Assembly: GCA_020853575.1 (NCBI GenBank)
Contig: JADYYP010000014.1
Span: forward strand, 1-64,000
Length of the DNA stretch: 64,000 nt
From: Planctomycetota bacterium
Lineage (GTDB): Bacteria; Planctomycetota; UBA1135; GCA-002686595
Reading direction: 5' to 3'
Shown: positions 37,377 to 47,473 of the stretch, in pieces
Position numbering within the stretch: the stretch's first letter is position 1
Layout of the letters: each line of letters opens with the position of its first letter
Translations under genes and position numbers: made by a program
Notes under the pieces: model-generated
Databases searched by the model: none
Told to the model about the DNA's origin: nothing
Seen by the model: the letters and a program-made list of their open reading frames with translations, nothing else

Positions 37377-39821
37377 CTACTTTTTCCGCGCCTCGGCACT
37401 CTCGGAGTGCAGCAGCGCTTGGAAGCGCGCGTCGCCCGCCAGGCTCGCGAGATCCGGGTCGCTGCGCGCCCATTGCTTCTGGCGTTCGCGGGCTCCGTCG
37501 CTTTTGCGCAGCGCCTCGAAATCGCGCGCCAGGAAGTCGAGCGCGAGCTCGCGTTCCCCGAGCAGCGCATAGGTGCAGGCCAAGTTGTAGTAGTTGTTGG
37601 GCGAGACCACGACGCTCGCCAACGCAGCGCGCGCGTCGTCGGCGCGCCCGGCGCGCGCACGGTAGCAAGCCAGCATCACGCGCATGAAGTCGCTCTGGTC
37701 GAGCGCGTAGGCCTGCTCGAAGTGCTCCAGCGCCCGCGCCGGATCCCGCAGCTTCACGTTGGCGTTGACCGCCAAGCTGGTGAGCATGCCCGCGATCTGC
37801 GAGCGCACCCCCGCGACGCGCGTCGTGTCGCCCTCGGAGACCAGTTGCGCCTCGGCGCCGCGCAGTCGCTCGAGCGCGCGCGTGAAGACCTCGTCCGCCT
37901 GCGTGGGCTGATCGAGGTCCATGCAAGCGCCGCCCAGCGCCGATTCCGCGGCGGCCAAGGTGCGAGTGAACGACAGGTCGTCGAGCACACCGCGCGCACT
38001 CTCGAGGTCCCGTGCCACGCGCTCGGCCGTGCGGCGCGCCGACTCCGCGCGTCCGTTCTCGCGCAAGCGCTCGGCGAAGACCAGCCCCGCTCGCGACACC
38101 CCGCGATAGTTGCGCAGCGCTCGATCGCCGCCGCGACTCTGCTCCTCGGTGAACATCTGGTTGTAGCGGTAGCGCGTGAACTCCAGCTCGCGCGCCGCGA
38201 GCAGGTCGTCGGCCGAGCCGCTGCGGCGCAGCTCGTCGATTTGGCGCTCGAGCTCGCCGAGCACCGTCTCCCACTGCTCGACTTGGATCAACTGCAACAA
38301 CCGGCGACGCTCCGGATCGGTCAGCGGGTCACTCAGGCTCGCGTCGACGGTGTCGAAGGGCTCGAAGCCCGGCAAGCCGTCCTTGGCGACGGTCGCCAAG
38401 GCGCGATACAGCGCCAGCTCGACGTCGAGGTTCCGATCGCGCGCGCTCGCCGCGGACTTGGAGCGCGCGAACGACAAGCTCGCTGGCCCCAGCGGATGCT
38501 GCAGCAATTCGTCGTGCGAGAGCTTGTAGCCGAACACCGAGCGCGAGAGCCACAGGTGCGTCTCCAGCAAGCGCCGATCGGCCTCGCGTGCGAGTCCCAA
38601 GACCGCGGACGAGCTCGGATCCTGGCCCTGGAGCAGCGCGATCCACGCGCGGTACGCCGGCACGAGCGCCTCGAGCAAGTGATCGTCGAGCGCGCGCTCG
38701 TCGACCGTCGACCGTCCGCGCGCCTGCCGCAGATCCCAGCGCTCGCGGCGCACCGCGGCCGCGCACGCCTCGGCGTCGGCCAGGAACGGCTCGGCGTCGC
38801 CCAGGCGCTCGAGCGCGACGGCAGCCGCTGCTGCCATCAAGTCGCCTCGCGCGCGCGCGATGCGCGACGCAGCCCGTTGGTCGAGCGCGTTGCGGCGCAC
38901 CAGCTCACAAGCGAGGTCGAAGGCTCGTTGCGCGCCCTCGGAAGTCTCCAATGCCAGCTCGACGCGCAACTCGAGCAGCATGTCGTCGTCGAACCCGCTT
39001 CCCGAGAGGGCAGCGAGCACGCGCTCGGCACGCTCGACGTCACCCAGGGCGCTGGCGCGGCTGGCGAAGCGCTCGAGCGCAACGCGCGCAGCGCGCTGCA
39101 CGCGCTCGTCCGGATGGCGCGCGGCGCGCGCGAAGGCTCCCAAGTCCTGACCGGCCTCGCCGCCGGCAGGTGTCTCCGCCAGGGCGGCGCCAAATCCGCT
39201 CTCGAGCAACGCGGCGAGCGCCGGCGCGCCGAGCCCGTCGCGCTCGCGGCGCAAGGCGGCCAGGACGCACTCGACCAGTGGCCCGCGCGCGCGCGGATGC
39301 GCCGCCAGCGCGCGAGCGAACTCGAGCTGCGCCGAGCCCGCGGCGCGCTCGCACAGCTCGCGCAGCGCGCGCGCGGCGGCATCACAGTCGAGCCGCGTGA
39401 GCGAGCGCGCGAAGAGCTCGCGCTCCGCCGCCGTCGAGCTCGCGGATGCCAGCTGGCCCAGCGTCCGCACACGCTCTTCCTCGTGGCCGCGCACGTCGCC
39501 GCGCGCCAGGAACAGCGCGAAATTCGAACGCACGTCGAGGTCGACGTCGTCGGCCAGGGCGAGCGCCGCGAGCACTTCGTCCGAGCCGCCCCATTCCGCG
39601 AGCAGTGCGCTGCGCGCGCGCCGCGCCTCGACGGGCAGGGCCGCGAACGCGCTCCCAGCGGGCGCGAGCACGCGGCTCGCGCACTCGCGTCCGCGCTTGG
39701 CGAGCTCAGCCGAGAGCGCTTCGACGCGCGCCCCGCGCGCGGAGTCCAGCGCCTCCAACAGTTGCTCCAGGTCCGACTGTTGCGCAGCGCACAGCGCCAG
39801 CACCAACGCCAGCGTTCTCAC
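37377..39821 (-). CDS. exported HEAT/TPR-repeat protein
   Basis: A protein of 814 residues. The GTG start at 39819-39821 overlaps the stop of the sigma-54 activator as GTGA and gives a short signal peptide (MRTLALVLALCAAQQ). Residues about 40-330 are Ala/Leu/Arg-rich HEAT-like helical repeats. The middle (about 340-560) is helical without a clear family. The C-terminus (about 580-814) holds TPR units such as GLVFAERLRENGRAESARRTAERVA, DEVFTRALERLRGAEAQL and EHFEQAYALDQSDFMRVMLACYRARAGR. It is a probable periplasmic interaction scaffold. Co-translation with an enhancer-binding protein suggests that the two are made in fixed ratio, although one is exported and the other cytoplasmic. Confidence 0.8.
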   Translation of the reverse strand: MRTLALVLALCAAQQSDLEQLLEALDSARGARVEALSAELAKRGRECASRVLAPAGSAFAALPVEARRARSALLAEWGGSDEVLAALALADDVDLDVRSNFALFLARGDVRGHEEERVRTLGQLASASSTAAERELFARSLTRLDCDAAARALRELCERAAGSAQLEFARALAAHPRARGPLVECVLAALRRERDGLGAPALAALLESGFGAALAETPAGGEAGQDLGAFARAARHPDERVQRAARVALERFASRASALGDVERAERVLAALSGSGFDDDMLLELRVELALETSEGAQRAFDLACELVRRNALDQRAASRIARARGDLMAAAAAVALERLGDAEPFLADAEACAAAVRRERWDLRQARGRSTVDERALDDHLLEALVPAYRAWIALLQGQDPSSSAVLGLAREADRRLLETHLWLSRSVFGYKLSHDELLQHPLGPASLSFARSKSAASARDRNLDVELALYRALATVAKDGLPGFEPFDTVDASLSDPLTDPERRRLLQLIQVEQWETVLGELERQIDELRRSGSADDLLAARELEFTRYRYNQMFTEEQSRGGDRALRNYRGVSRAGLVFAERLRENGRAESARRTAERVARDLESARGVLDDLSFTRTLAAAESALGGACMDLDQPTQADEVFTRALERLRGAEAQLVSEGDTTRVAGVRSQIAGMLTSLAVNANVKLRDPARALEHFEQAYALDQSDFMRVMLACYRARAGRADDARAALASVVVSPNNYYNLACTYALLGERELALDFLARDFEALRKSDGARERQKQWARSDPDLASLAGDARFQALLHSESAEARKK

Positions 39822-40804
39822 GGCTCCCCGCTCGCGTTGGCCTTGCCGTTGGCACGCTCGAGCCGGTACTCGAAGGCGCGCCGCGACAGTCCGATCTGGC
39901 GCGCCGCGGCGGCGATGTTGCCGCGCTGCTCGCGCAGCGCCGCCGCGATCAACGCGGCCTCGAGCTCCTCGAGCTTGAGCCCCGAGCTGAGCGCGCGCTC
40001 CGCCACCTCGTCCGCCGCCGTGGCCGTCTCCCGTTCGAGGAACTCGAACTCGTCGGCCTCGATCGCGGAGCCAGCGGCTCCGCGCGGACACACCAGCACG
40101 CGTTCGAGGGCGTTCTCGAGCTCGCGCACGTTGCCGGGCCAGCCGCGCGCCGCGAGCATGTCCGCGGCCGCGGGCGAAAGGGGGCGCGGCGTGAGCCGCC
40201 GTTCGCTCGCCAAGTGCGCGATCAACGCGCGCGCGAGCTCCGGGATGAACTCCGCGCGTCTGCGCAGCGGCGGCACTTCGAGCTCGAGCACGGCGAGACG
40301 GTAGTACAGGTCGGCACGGAACTGGCCGCGCGCCACCAAGTCGCGCAGGTCGCGCGTGGACGTGCACAGCACGCGCACATCGATCGGAATCGGCGCTTCG
40401 GCGCCCAGCGGCTCGACCACCCGCTCCTGCAGCACGCGCAGCAGCTTGCCCTGCACCTCGAGCGGCAAACCGTCGACGTCGTCGAGCACCAGCGTGCCGC
40501 CGTGCGCCTGGCGGAAGCGCCCGGGGCGCGCGCGCTGCGCTCCCGTGAAGGCGCCCTCCTCGTGCCCGAAGAGCTCGGCCTCGATCAGGCTCGGGGCCAA
40601 GGCCGCCAAACTGACCAGCACGTAAGGTCCGCCGCCGCGCGTGCTGGCCCTGTGGATCATGTTGGCAGCCAAGTTCTTACCGCTGCCGCTCTCGCCGTGG
40701 ATCAGCACCGGCGCGGAACTGCGGGCGAGCTGCTCGAGGCGTTCCTGGAAGGCGCGCGCGGCCGGTCCACGGCCGAAGCTCGGGCCAAGTTGGTCGTGAT
40801 CCAT
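39818..40804 (-). CDS. sigma-54-dependent transcriptional activator lacking a sensor domain
   Basis: A protein of 328 residues consisting of an AAA+ central domain and a Fis-type HTH only, like PspF. Motifs are Walker A GESGSGKN (37-44), the sigma-54 contact loop GAFTGA (84-89), Walker B GGTLVLDDVD (102-111), LYYRLAV, and WPGNVRELENALERVL. A C-terminal Fis helix-turn-helix reads NIAAAARQIGLSRRAFEYRLERA. Two deviations stand out: Walker A ends in N rather than the common E, and the second acidic residue of Walker B is Asp (D109) where the family has Glu. There is no receiver, GAF or PAS domain, so any signal must come through a partner protein. The target genes are not known. Confidence 0.9.
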   Translation of the reverse strand: MDHDQLGPSFGRGPAARAFQERLEQLARSSAPVLIHGESGSGKNLAANMIHRASTRGGGPYVLVSLAALAPSLIEAELFGHEEGAFTGAQRARPGRFRQAHGGTLVLDDVDGLPLEVQGKLLRVLQERVVEPLGAEAPIPIDVRVLCTSTRDLRDLVARGQFRADLYYRLAVLELEVPPLRRRAEFIPELARALIAHLASERRLTPRPLSPAAADMLAARGWPGNVRELENALERVLVCPRGAAGSAIEADEFEFLERETATAADEVAERALSSGLKLEELEAALIAAALREQRGNIAAAARQIGLSRRAFEYRLERANGKANASGEP

Positions 40805-41027
40805 GGGCGGGAGTTTCGAGCCAAGAAGATACGCCGAAGGCGGCTCGACGTTGACGTCGGCGGGGGGAAGAGAACAAACTGTTCGCCTTCGAGCTTCCGA
40901 CCGAGGTCTGCCGAGGCGGGGGCGCGCAGCCCCAGGCAGCGGGGGTAACCCGCTTCCTGGCTTTCATTTAAGCCGCGCGTCTCGCCCACGCGTGGACCAC
41001 AGGCCGCACCCCACCACCGCCCCACTC

Positions 41028-42107
41028 ATGAACTACGAAGACATCCTGCGGATGATCGATGTCATCAGCCGCGAGAAGGACATCGACAAGGAGCAGATCT
41101 TCCTCGCTTTGGAGGACGCGCTGGCCCTCGGTGTTCGCAAGCGTCTGGGAGCGGGCGAGGACCTGATCGTCAAGATCGACCGCAAGTCGGGCGAGGTGAC
41201 GATGGAAGACGAGGAGGAGGTCTACGAGTTCGACCTCTCCGAGCTGGGCCGCATCGCCGCCCAGGCCGTCAAGCAAGTGATGATGCAGAAGTTCCGCGAG
41301 GCGGAGCGCGACAAGCTCTACGACGAGTTCGAAGGGCGCGTGGGCTCGCTGATCAACGGAACGGTGCAGCGCTTCGACGGCGAGGACTTGGTGATCAACC
41401 TGGGCCGCGTCGAAGCCTATTTGCCGAAGAACGAGCGCGTCAAGGGCGAGACCTTCCAGCCCGGCGACCGCATCCGCGCGATTGTGGTCGAGGTGCGCAA
41501 GGACGGACCGCGCGTGCGCATCGAGGTCAGCCGCACGCACGCCGACTTGGTGCGACGCCTGTTCGAACTCGAAGTGCCCGAGATCGCCGACGCGATCATC
41601 GAGATCAAGCGCGTGGTCCGCGAGCCGGGCTACCGCACCAAGATGGCGGTGATCAGCTCCGATCCCAAGATCGACTGCATCGGCGCCTGCGTCGGCGTGC
41701 GCGGCTCGCGCATCAAGGCCGTGATCGACGAGTTGCGCGGCGAACGCATCGACATCATCCGCTGGAGCGACTCGCTCGAGACGCTGGTGATGAACGGCCT
41801 GAAGCCGGCCACGATCCACCTCGACAACATCTTCCCCGACGTCGACTCGCGCACTGTGGTGGTGATCGTCGACGAGGACCAGCAACCGTTGGCGATCGGC
41901 AAGCGCGGCCAGAACGTGCGCCTGGCGAGCCGCCTGTGCGGTTGGGACATCGACATCAAGACGCGCGCGGAGTTCGAGGCCGATTCGCTGGGCGGTCCGC
42001 GCCCCGAGGGTGAGGCCTCGGGGGACACGCCTCCGGGCGAGTTGTCCGACGGAGCCGACGGCCAGGACGACGAAGGTCCACTAGAACCGGCGGCTGGCGC
42101 GCAGTGA
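41028..42107 (+). CDS. nusA: transcription termination/antitermination factor NusA
   Basis: A protein of 359 residues that binds RNA polymerase and nascent RNA to control pausing, termination and antitermination. N-terminal domain: MNYEDILRMIDVISREKDID. S1 domain: INGTVQRFDGEDLVINLGRVEAYLPKNE. Two KH domains follow, with CVGVRGSRIKAVIDELRGERIDI and PLAIGKRGQNVRLASRLCGW. The E. coli acidic repeats are absent, as in most bacteria, and a short acidic tail replaces them. The ATG at 41028 starts the conserved sequence although no Shine-Dalgarno is present; the open frame upstream is not conserved-looking. The usual rimP partner is missing upstream, where a divergent sigma-54 activator lies 223 bases away. 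It is followed by infB and rbfA. Confidence 0.95.
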   Translation: MNYEDILRMIDVISREKDIDKEQIFLALEDALALGVRKRLGAGEDLIVKIDRKSGEVTMEDEEEVYEFDLSELGRIAAQAVKQVMMQKFREAERDKLYDEFEGRVGSLINGTVQRFDGEDLVINLGRVEAYLPKNERVKGETFQPGDRIRAIVVEVRKDGPRVRIEVSRTHADLVRRLFELEVPEIADAIIEIKRVVREPGYRTKMAVISSDPKIDCIGACVGVRGSRIKAVIDELRGERIDIIRWSDSLETLVMNGLKPATIHLDNIFPDVDSRTVVVIVDEDQQPLAIGKRGQNVRLASRLCGWDIDIKTRAEFEADSLGGPRPEGEASGDTPPGELSDGADGQDDEGPLEPAAGAQ

Positions 42108-42189
42108 GGCGCTGCTCGCCAGCGGGTGAGCAGGCTTCGAAACGACCATCGGAACACGACAGAATCAACGAGCGTCGCAAGGAACACGG

Positions 42190-45129
42190 GTGACCACGAA
42201 GAAACGAGTGCACGAGTTGGCCAAGGAGTACGGGATGACCGGGCAGGCCCTGGCGTCCAAGCTCCAACAACTCGGTTTTGCGAAGATCAAGGGCCCGAGC
42301 TCGACCTTGGACGACTCGGAGCTCCTCGTGGTCGAGGGCACGTTGCAGGCCGTTGGCGTGTTCCGCGCTCAGACCGAGGCACCGGCCGCGGCTGAGCCCG
42401 ACGCCGCGCCGGGACTGCACGGACTGGTCAAGAAGAAGAAGAAGAAGGTCTCGCTGGCCGACCTGGACGGCGGACGCGACGAGCCCGAGGTCGAGGCGCT
42501 CCCCGCCGCCCCGCTGGCCGCCAGTGCGCCCAGCGCCAGCACCGCGCCGCTGGCCAGTGCCACTGCGCCCGCCAGCACGGCTCCGGCGCCCAGCGCGAGC
42601 GCGCCCGCGCCGACCGAGGTGCCCGCGCCGCTCGAAGTCAAGCCCAGCGCGAGCGCCGCCAAACCGGCCCCAGCGCCCGAGCCGGAACTGGCGCAAGCGC
42701 CCGAGCCGGCCACTCCCGCGGCGGCGCCGCAGGCCCCCGCGCCCGCGGCACCGCAAAGCCTCGAGCCCCTGCCGGTGCTCGAGGCCGACAAGCCCGCGCT
42801 CGCCGCCGAGTCCACGACGCTCGCGGAGCACGCACACAGCACGGCTCCCGACATCGAGGCTCCGCAGGAGCTCCCGGCGGCGCCACTCGAGGCCGAGGTC
42901 GAGGTGCTCGGCGTCGCCCCGAGCGCGGCCGCGCCCGAAGCCCCTGCGCCCGAGGGTTTGCCGAGTGTTCCGACGGGCAAGCCGACCATCGATTCGGCCA
43001 GCGACCTGGTGCGTCCGGCCGCGCGCCGCCGCCCGGGCAAGGTCGTGGGTTTCGTCGACCTCTCGAAGATGCAGAGCCCGACGGCGCCCAAGAAGCCCGA
43101 CGCCAAGCGCCTGCGCTCCAAGGACGACGTCACACCGGACGTGCAGCCGACGTTGGGGCACGACAAGAAGCGCGCCCTGTTGCGCGGCGACCAGGCCAGC
43201 CGTGGCCAATTGACCGCATCGCAGCTGCGCGAGAAGGAATCGGCGCGCTTCCTGCGCCGCAAGGGCGCGACGCCCGCCACCACGCCCGCGGCGCGCCCGT
43301 CCCCGCGGGGACGCGCGACGGAACTCGGTTCGTCGCCGATGTCGGGCGGCGAGGTCAAAGTCGCGGCGCCGGTGACGATCAAGAAGCTCGCCGAGGCGAT
43401 GTCGATCAAGACCACGCAGCTGCTCGCGCGCGCGATGGAGCAGAACCTCGGGATGCTCAACATCAACTCGGTGCTCGACGACGACACGGCGCAGCTCTTG
43501 GCGCTCGAATTCGGCGTCGCGCTCCGGTTGCAGCACGAGGTGCAGGCCGAGACCGAGCTGATCGCGGAGCTCGTGCGCAAGCGCACCGAAGTCGAGGAAG
43601 GTGACCTGATCCTGCGCGCGCCCTCGATCGCGATCCTGGGCCACGTCGACCACGGCAAGACGACGCTGATCGACCGCATCCGCAACTCGAACATCGCCGA
43701 AAGCGAATCGGGCGGGATCACGCAGCACATCGGCGCGTACCAAGTGCAGACCAAGTCCGGGCACTTGCTCACGATCATCGACACGCCCGGCCACGAGGCC
43801 TTCACCGCCATGCGTGCCCGCGGCGCCGACGCGGTCGACATCGTGGTCTTGGTGGTGGCCGCCGACGACGGCGTGATGCCGTCGACGCAGGAAGCCATCC
43901 AGCACGCGCGCGTCGCCAAGAAGAAGGTCGTGGTCGCGCTCAACAAGTGCGACAAGCCCGACGCCAATCCCAAGCGCGTCAAGGAGCAGCTGGCCAAGGC
44001 CGAGTTGATTCCCGAGGAATGGGGCGGCGACGTGGCCATGCTCGAGATCAGCGCCAAGACCGGCGCCGGTGTCGACGAGCTGCTCGAACGCGTGTTCCTG
44101 GAGAGCGAGGTGCTCGAGCTCAAGGCGCACTCCAAGGGTCCGGCCTCCGGTGTGGTGCTTGAGGCCGAGGTCGAGAAGGGCAAGGGCCGCGTCGCCCACC
44201 TTTTGATCAAGGACGGCACGCTGAACAAGGGCGACGTGATCATCGCCGGCGAGGGCTACGGGCGCGTGCGCTCGATCCACGACGATCGCGATCGCGAGCT
44301 CGAGAGCGCCGGACCGTCGACGCCGGTGTTGGTCACCGGTCTGTCGGAGCTGCCCTCGGTGGGCGATGCGTTCTACGTGGTCGCCAGGCTCGAGCAGGCC
44401 CGCGAGGTCGCCGAGGAACGCAGCAAGAAGCTGCGCATGATGTCGCTCGCCGAGCGCAAGCAAACCACCTCCGAGAACATCCTCCAGGCGCTGGCGGATC
44501 AGTCGAAGAAAGTCATCAACGTGCTGCTGCGCTGCGACGTGCAGGGCTCGTTGCAGGCACTCGAGGGCCAGATCCGCGGCCTGCTCCACCCCGAGGTCGA
44601 CGTCAAGTTGCTCTCGTCGGGTCTGGGTACGGTCACGGAGAGCGACGTCAACCTGGCTGCGACTTCGGGGGGCTTGGTCCTGGCGTTCCGCGTCAGCACC
44701 AACTCGGAGGCGCGTGAAGCGGCGGAACGCGGCAACGTCGAGATCCGCAACTACGACGTGATCTACGAGCTGCTCGACGACCTGCGCACGATGATGGAAG
44801 GCACGCTGGCGCCCGAGATGACCCAACAGGTCACCGGTCACATCGAGGTGCGCGCGCTGTTCAAGTCCTCGAAGTTCGGCACGATCGCCGGCTCGCACGT
44901 GATCGATGGTGCCCTGCAACGCGACAACAAGGTGCGCGTGCTGCGCAAGGGCAAGGTGGTCTTCGAAACCTCCATCGCCGGACTGCGGCGCGAGAAGGAC
45001 GACGTGCGCGAGGTGCGCGAGGGCTTCGACTGTGGCGTGACCCTCAAAGACTTCGATGCGTACGAGCTCGGCGACGTCATCGAGGGCTACAAGGTCGTGG
45101 CGGTCAAGCGCACGCTCGGCGCGCGCTAG
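42190..45129 (+). CDS. infB: translation initiation factor IF-2
   Basis: A GTPase of 979 residues delivering fMet-tRNA to the ribosome. A GTG start is preceded by AAGGAAC at suitable distance. The N-terminal IF2N domain ([20 protein letters not shown]) is followed by a long Ala/Pro/Glu-rich linker (about 60-390). A second IF2N-like helix ([20 protein letters not shown]) precedes the G domain from about 480: G1 GHVDHGKT, G3 DTPGHEAF, G4 NKCDKPD, G5 SAKTGAG. Domains II-IV follow, with [16 protein letters not shown]. Everything essential is intact. The Ala/Pro linker explains the long spurious antisense frame on the other strand. The initiator tRNA it uses is also encoded in this window. Confidence 0.96.
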   Translation: MTTKKRVHELAKEYGMTGQALASKLQQLGFAKIKGPSSTLDDSELLVVEGTLQAVGVFRAQTEAPAAAEPDAAPGLHGLVKKKKKKVSLADLDGGRDEPEVEALPAAPLAASAPSASTAPLASATAPASTAPAPSASAPAPTEVPAPLEVKPSASAAKPAPAPEPELAQAPEPATPAAAPQAPAPAAPQSLEPLPVLEADKPALAAESTTLAEHAHSTAPDIEAPQELPAAPLEAEVEVLGVAPSAAAPEAPAPEGLPSVPTGKPTIDSASDLVRPAARRRPGKVVGFVDLSKMQSPTAPKKPDAKRLRSKDDVTPDVQPTLGHDKKRALLRGDQASRGQLTASQLREKESARFLRRKGATPATTPAARPSPRGRATELGSSPMSGGEVKVAAPVTIKKLAEAMSIKTTQLLARAMEQNLGMLNINSVLDDDTAQLLALEFGVALRLQHEVQAETELIAELVRKRTEVEEGDLILRAPSIAILGHVDHGKTTLIDRIRNSNIAESESGGITQHIGAYQVQTKSGHLLTIIDTPGHEAFTAMRARGADAVDIVVLVVAADDGVMPSTQEAIQHARVAKKKVVVALNKCDKPDANPKRVKEQLAKAELIPEEWGGDVAMLEISAKTGAGVDELLERVFLESEVLELKAHSKGPASGVVLEAEVEKGKGRVAHLLIKDGTLNKGDVIIAGEGYGRVRSIHDDRDRELESAGPSTPVLVTGLSELPSVGDAFYVVARLEQAREVAEERSKKLRMMSLAERKQTTSENILQALADQSKKVINVLLRCDVQGSLQALEGQIRGLLHPEVDVKLLSSGLGTVTESDVNLAATSGGLVLAFRVSTNSEAREAAERGNVEIRNYDVIYELLDDLRTMMEGTLAPEMTQQVTGHIEVRALFKSSKFGTIAGSHVIDGALQRDNKVRVLRKGKVVFETSIAGLRREKDDVREVREGFDCGVTLKDFDAYELGDVIEGYKVVAVKRTLGAR

Positions 45130-45164
45130 CTCCCCCACTCGCTCCCTCCCTACTTCCAAGCGCT

Positions 45165-45194
45165 CGGGACGCTGCGCTCCACCGCAGCGTCCCG
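45165..45194. promoter_or_regulatory. perfect 12-bp hairpin between infB and rbfA
   Basis: CGGGACGCTGCG at 45165-45176 and its exact reverse complement at 45183-45194 flank a 6-base loop. The structure ends 12 nt before the rbfA ATG, and neither strand has a T-run after it, so it is not a classical intrinsic terminator. rbfA has no Shine-Dalgarno sequence. The hairpin could stabilise the infB 3' end, act as a processing site or influence rbfA translation. Confidence 0.7.
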
Positions 45195-45206
45195 CACTCC
45201 ACCGAC

Positions 45207-45734
45207 ATGACCAACCCGCGCACGCTCGCCAAGCTCGAAGCGCGCATCCACGAACGCGCCGCCTACGCGCTCGAGTTCGAAGTGCGCGATCCGCGCCTGC
45301 CGATGGTGACGATCACCAAGGTCGAGCTCTCCAATGACCTGAGCCACGCCAAGATCTTCTACTCGGTCCTCGGCGGTCGCTCGGAGCGCAGCAAGGCCGA
45401 GCACATGCTCGAGTCCGCCGGTGGGTTCATCCAGCGCCAGGTGGCACGCGTGCTCGAAACGCGCAAGGTGCCGCACCTGCACTGGATCTACGACGAGTCG
45501 ATCGAGAAGGCGCAGGAGCTCGACACGGCGATCAAGAAGGCGCTCGAGCGCGATCGCATCATCGCCCAGACAGGCAAGCCGCCGGTCGAGGACGAGGAGG
45601 GCAACTGGGAAGCCGAGTACGAGGACGTCGCCGAGGATCTCGCGGAGGACGAGGCCCCGGAAGACGCGGATGCGGACGAAGAAGACGACGACACTGCCGA
45701 CGACGACGCGCCCGGCGCCCCGCCGCGCGCCTAG
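45207..45734 (+). CDS. rbfA: ribosome-binding factor A
   Basis: A protein of 175 residues. Residues 1-118 are the KH-like RbfA fold that assists 16S rRNA 5'-end maturation of the 30S subunit: LEARIHERAAYALEFEVRDPRL, VTITKVELSNDLSHAKIFYSVLG, and a region ending PHLHWIYDESIEKA. The remaining 55 residues form an extremely acidic tail (mostly Asp, Glu, Ala), longer than usual. Order nusA-infB-rbfA is the classical arrangement. The stop TAG shares a CTAG with the stop codon of the convergent permease gene, so the two coding regions overlap by 4 nt. Confidence 0.93.
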   Translation: MTNPRTLAKLEARIHERAAYALEFEVRDPRLPMVTITKVELSNDLSHAKIFYSVLGGRSERSKAEHMLESAGGFIQRQVARVLETRKVPHLHWIYDESIEKAQELDTAIKKALERDRIIAQTGKPPVEDEEGNWEAEYEDVAEDLAEDEAPEDADADEEDDDTADDDAPGAPPRA

Positions 45735-47473
45735 CGGTCGACGATCACGCGCTCGCTGGAGCCATCGAGCGACGTGAGCACCAGATCCCCGTCGCCTCGC
45801 ACGTACAGGTAGCCGCGCGCGCCGACGCGCACGAGCAGCGGGTGCTCGAGATCACGCTCGAGTTCCAGTTCGATGCCGGTGTCGATGTCGAGAACCAGCG
45901 TGAGCGGATCTCGGATGCCGGGGCGGAGCATCCACAGCACCCTCGAAGCGTCGGGCGCGTCGACCCACGCCACGTAAGCCTCGTCCCGCGGGAACGGCGC
46001 GCGCAACGGGGAGCCGCTGCGTGAGTCCAGAACGAGCGACGCGTCCTTCGTCCGCAGCAGCACGGCCGACCCATCCGGACTCGGATCGATCCAGCTATCC
46101 ACTCCGGACAACACCACATGCTCCTCGTCGTCCGCCATGTCGATCCGCAGGAGCTGACCGTCGCGCACGACCAGCAGCACTCCGGGTTCCGGCGTCGGGA
46201 AGATCACGCGCACGGGCCAGACCCTACCCATTTGACCGTCGAAACGCCGCTCGCGGTCCCCCCAGCGCACGACCGTGACATCGTCGGAGCCACGGCGCCG
46301 GATGCGCTCGACGTTCGCCCAACTGGGCACGAGCGTCGTCTGGAACGAGAACCCCGCGTCCATCGTCATCATTTCCCGCCGGACGCGAGCACCGCCTTCA
46401 GCTCCGATCGCGACTTCGATGAGTTCCACCCGATCACGCCACACCAACGCACCGAAGTCACGAATCCGAAGCGGATGCTCCGCGTCCCAGGCGAGCTGAC
46501 GTCCTGTGAATCGATCGGACAAGACGTCCGCAGCACGGCCCAGCAACTCTCTCTGGCCACTCTCGATATCCAGCAGCCACGCGCTGGGAAGCGGGCCGTC
46601 GTTGCCAGGCAGGTCGAAGTGCGCCTCCAACACGACATGGCGGCCGTCCTTGCTCGCGGCGGCCGAACGGTACCGGAGTCGCGGGTTTTCGAGCTCGACG
46701 GCGGTGCGCCGCGAGTATTCGGCGGCGCTGGCGATGCTGCCGAGCGTCAAAGTCGCGAGCACGGGCCAGGTCGCCTGCCACGCTCTCACGGATCGCGAAC
46801 CGAGTCTTCGCTGGCCACGCACGAAGGCGTGCGCACCGAGCGCGAGGAAAGCGACCGCGAGCAGAACCTGCAACAGCACACCGTTCCGCAGCGCAGGCGT
46901 GACGTCGATGCCCGAGAGCGCGAGCGCACGCAAGGCCGGCGCGGCCGCGAGCCCAATCGCGCCGAGCGCGAGAAGCGACCCGATCATCGCCGCGAGCGCC
47001 GTCTCGACGACGAGCGACGCGACCATCGCCGCGGCCGCGATCACCGCCAGCGACGGCACCCACGGCAGCATCGGCCGCAGCCCGGCGACGCAGGCCTCCA
47101 TCGAAAGCTCCGAACCGAGCCCCACATGCAGTCCGAGCCCGGAGCCGAGTGCAAACAGCCCCTGTCCGACGCTCGCCAGCGCCACGAAGGCCACACGCGA
47201 GCTCCACAACGTGCGCGCGCGCACCGGCAGCAGCGCGAGCGTCGCGAGCCTCCCCGTCGCACCGTCGCTCGCGAACGAATCCGCCGCGAAATACAGCGTC
47301 CAGAGCGCCGTCAATGCCCCGATCGCGTAGGCCGTGGCCTCGCCGACCGCATTCGGACCCGGGAACCACGCGAACACGCCGGCGAGCACGACGGCGCTCG
47401 CGAGCGGCGCGACGACCAACGCACCGCGGTTGTCGCGGACCTGGCGCGCGAGCAACGACAGGAAGGCACTCAT
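45731..47473 (-). CDS. ABC transporter permease fused to a beta-propeller-like domain
   Basis: A protein of 580 residues. The first 225 carry about six transmembrane helices (e.g. ALVVAPLASAVVLAGVFAWF, AVIAAAAMVASLVVETALAAMIG, LLQVLLAVAFLALGAHAFV) as in ABC-2 type permeases. After RRLGSRSVRAWQATWPVL and one more helix, residues about 265-580 are soluble beta-repeats of the WD/TolB kind (AAASKDGRHVVLEAHFDL, SPDGSAVLLRTKDASLVLDSRSG, YLYVRGDGDLVLTSLDGSSE). This fusion is unusual: ABC-2 permeases normally end after the sixth helix. Directly upstream, overlapping by 4 nt, is the ATPase gene, and before that a YtrA-type GntR repressor, so it forms a YtrABC-like exporter or antibiotic-sensing cassette. 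Substrate unknown. Confidence 0.78.
   Translation of the reverse strand: MSAFLSLLARQVRDNRGALVVAPLASAVVLAGVFAWFPGPNAVGEATAYAIGALTALWTLYFAADSFASDGATGRLATLALLPVRARTLWSSRVAFVALASVGQGLFALGSGLGLHVGLGSELSMEACVAGLRPMLPWVPSLAVIAAAAMVASLVVETALAAMIGSLLALGAIGLAAAPALRALALSGIDVTPALRNGVLLQVLLAVAFLALGAHAFVRGQRRLGSRSVRAWQATWPVLATLTLGSIASAAEYSRRTAVELENPRLRYRSAAASKDGRHVVLEAHFDLPGNDGPLPSAWLLDIESGQRELLGRAADVLSDRFTGRQLAWDAEHPLRIRDFGALVWRDRVELIEVAIGAEGGARVRREMMTMDAGFSFQTTLVPSWANVERIRRRGSDDVTVVRWGDRERRFDGQMGRVWPVRVIFPTPEPGVLLVVRDGQLLRIDMADDEEHVVLSGVDSWIDPSPDGSAVLLRTKDASLVLDSRSGSPLRAPFPRDEAYVAWVDAPDASRVLWMLRPGIRDPLTLVLDIDTGIELELERDLEHPLLVRVGARGYLYVRGDGDLVLTSLDGSSERVIVDR

Noticed and set aside
37089-40304. Plus-strand open frame of about 1070 codons
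   Set aside because: It is antisense to the HEAT/TPR and sigma-54 activator genes, which carry clear motifs; composition is a GC shadow.
42108-42189. Promoter or terminator between nusA and infB
   Set aside because: The 82 bases contain only the infB Shine-Dalgarno-like AAGGAAC; no box pair or hairpin of note was seen.
41956-45159. Very long minus-strand open frame (over 1000 codons) across infB
   Set aside because: It is antisense to the intact infB gene. Its His/Arg/Leu-rich composition is a shadow of the Ala/Pro/Glu codons of IF-2 in high-GC DNA.
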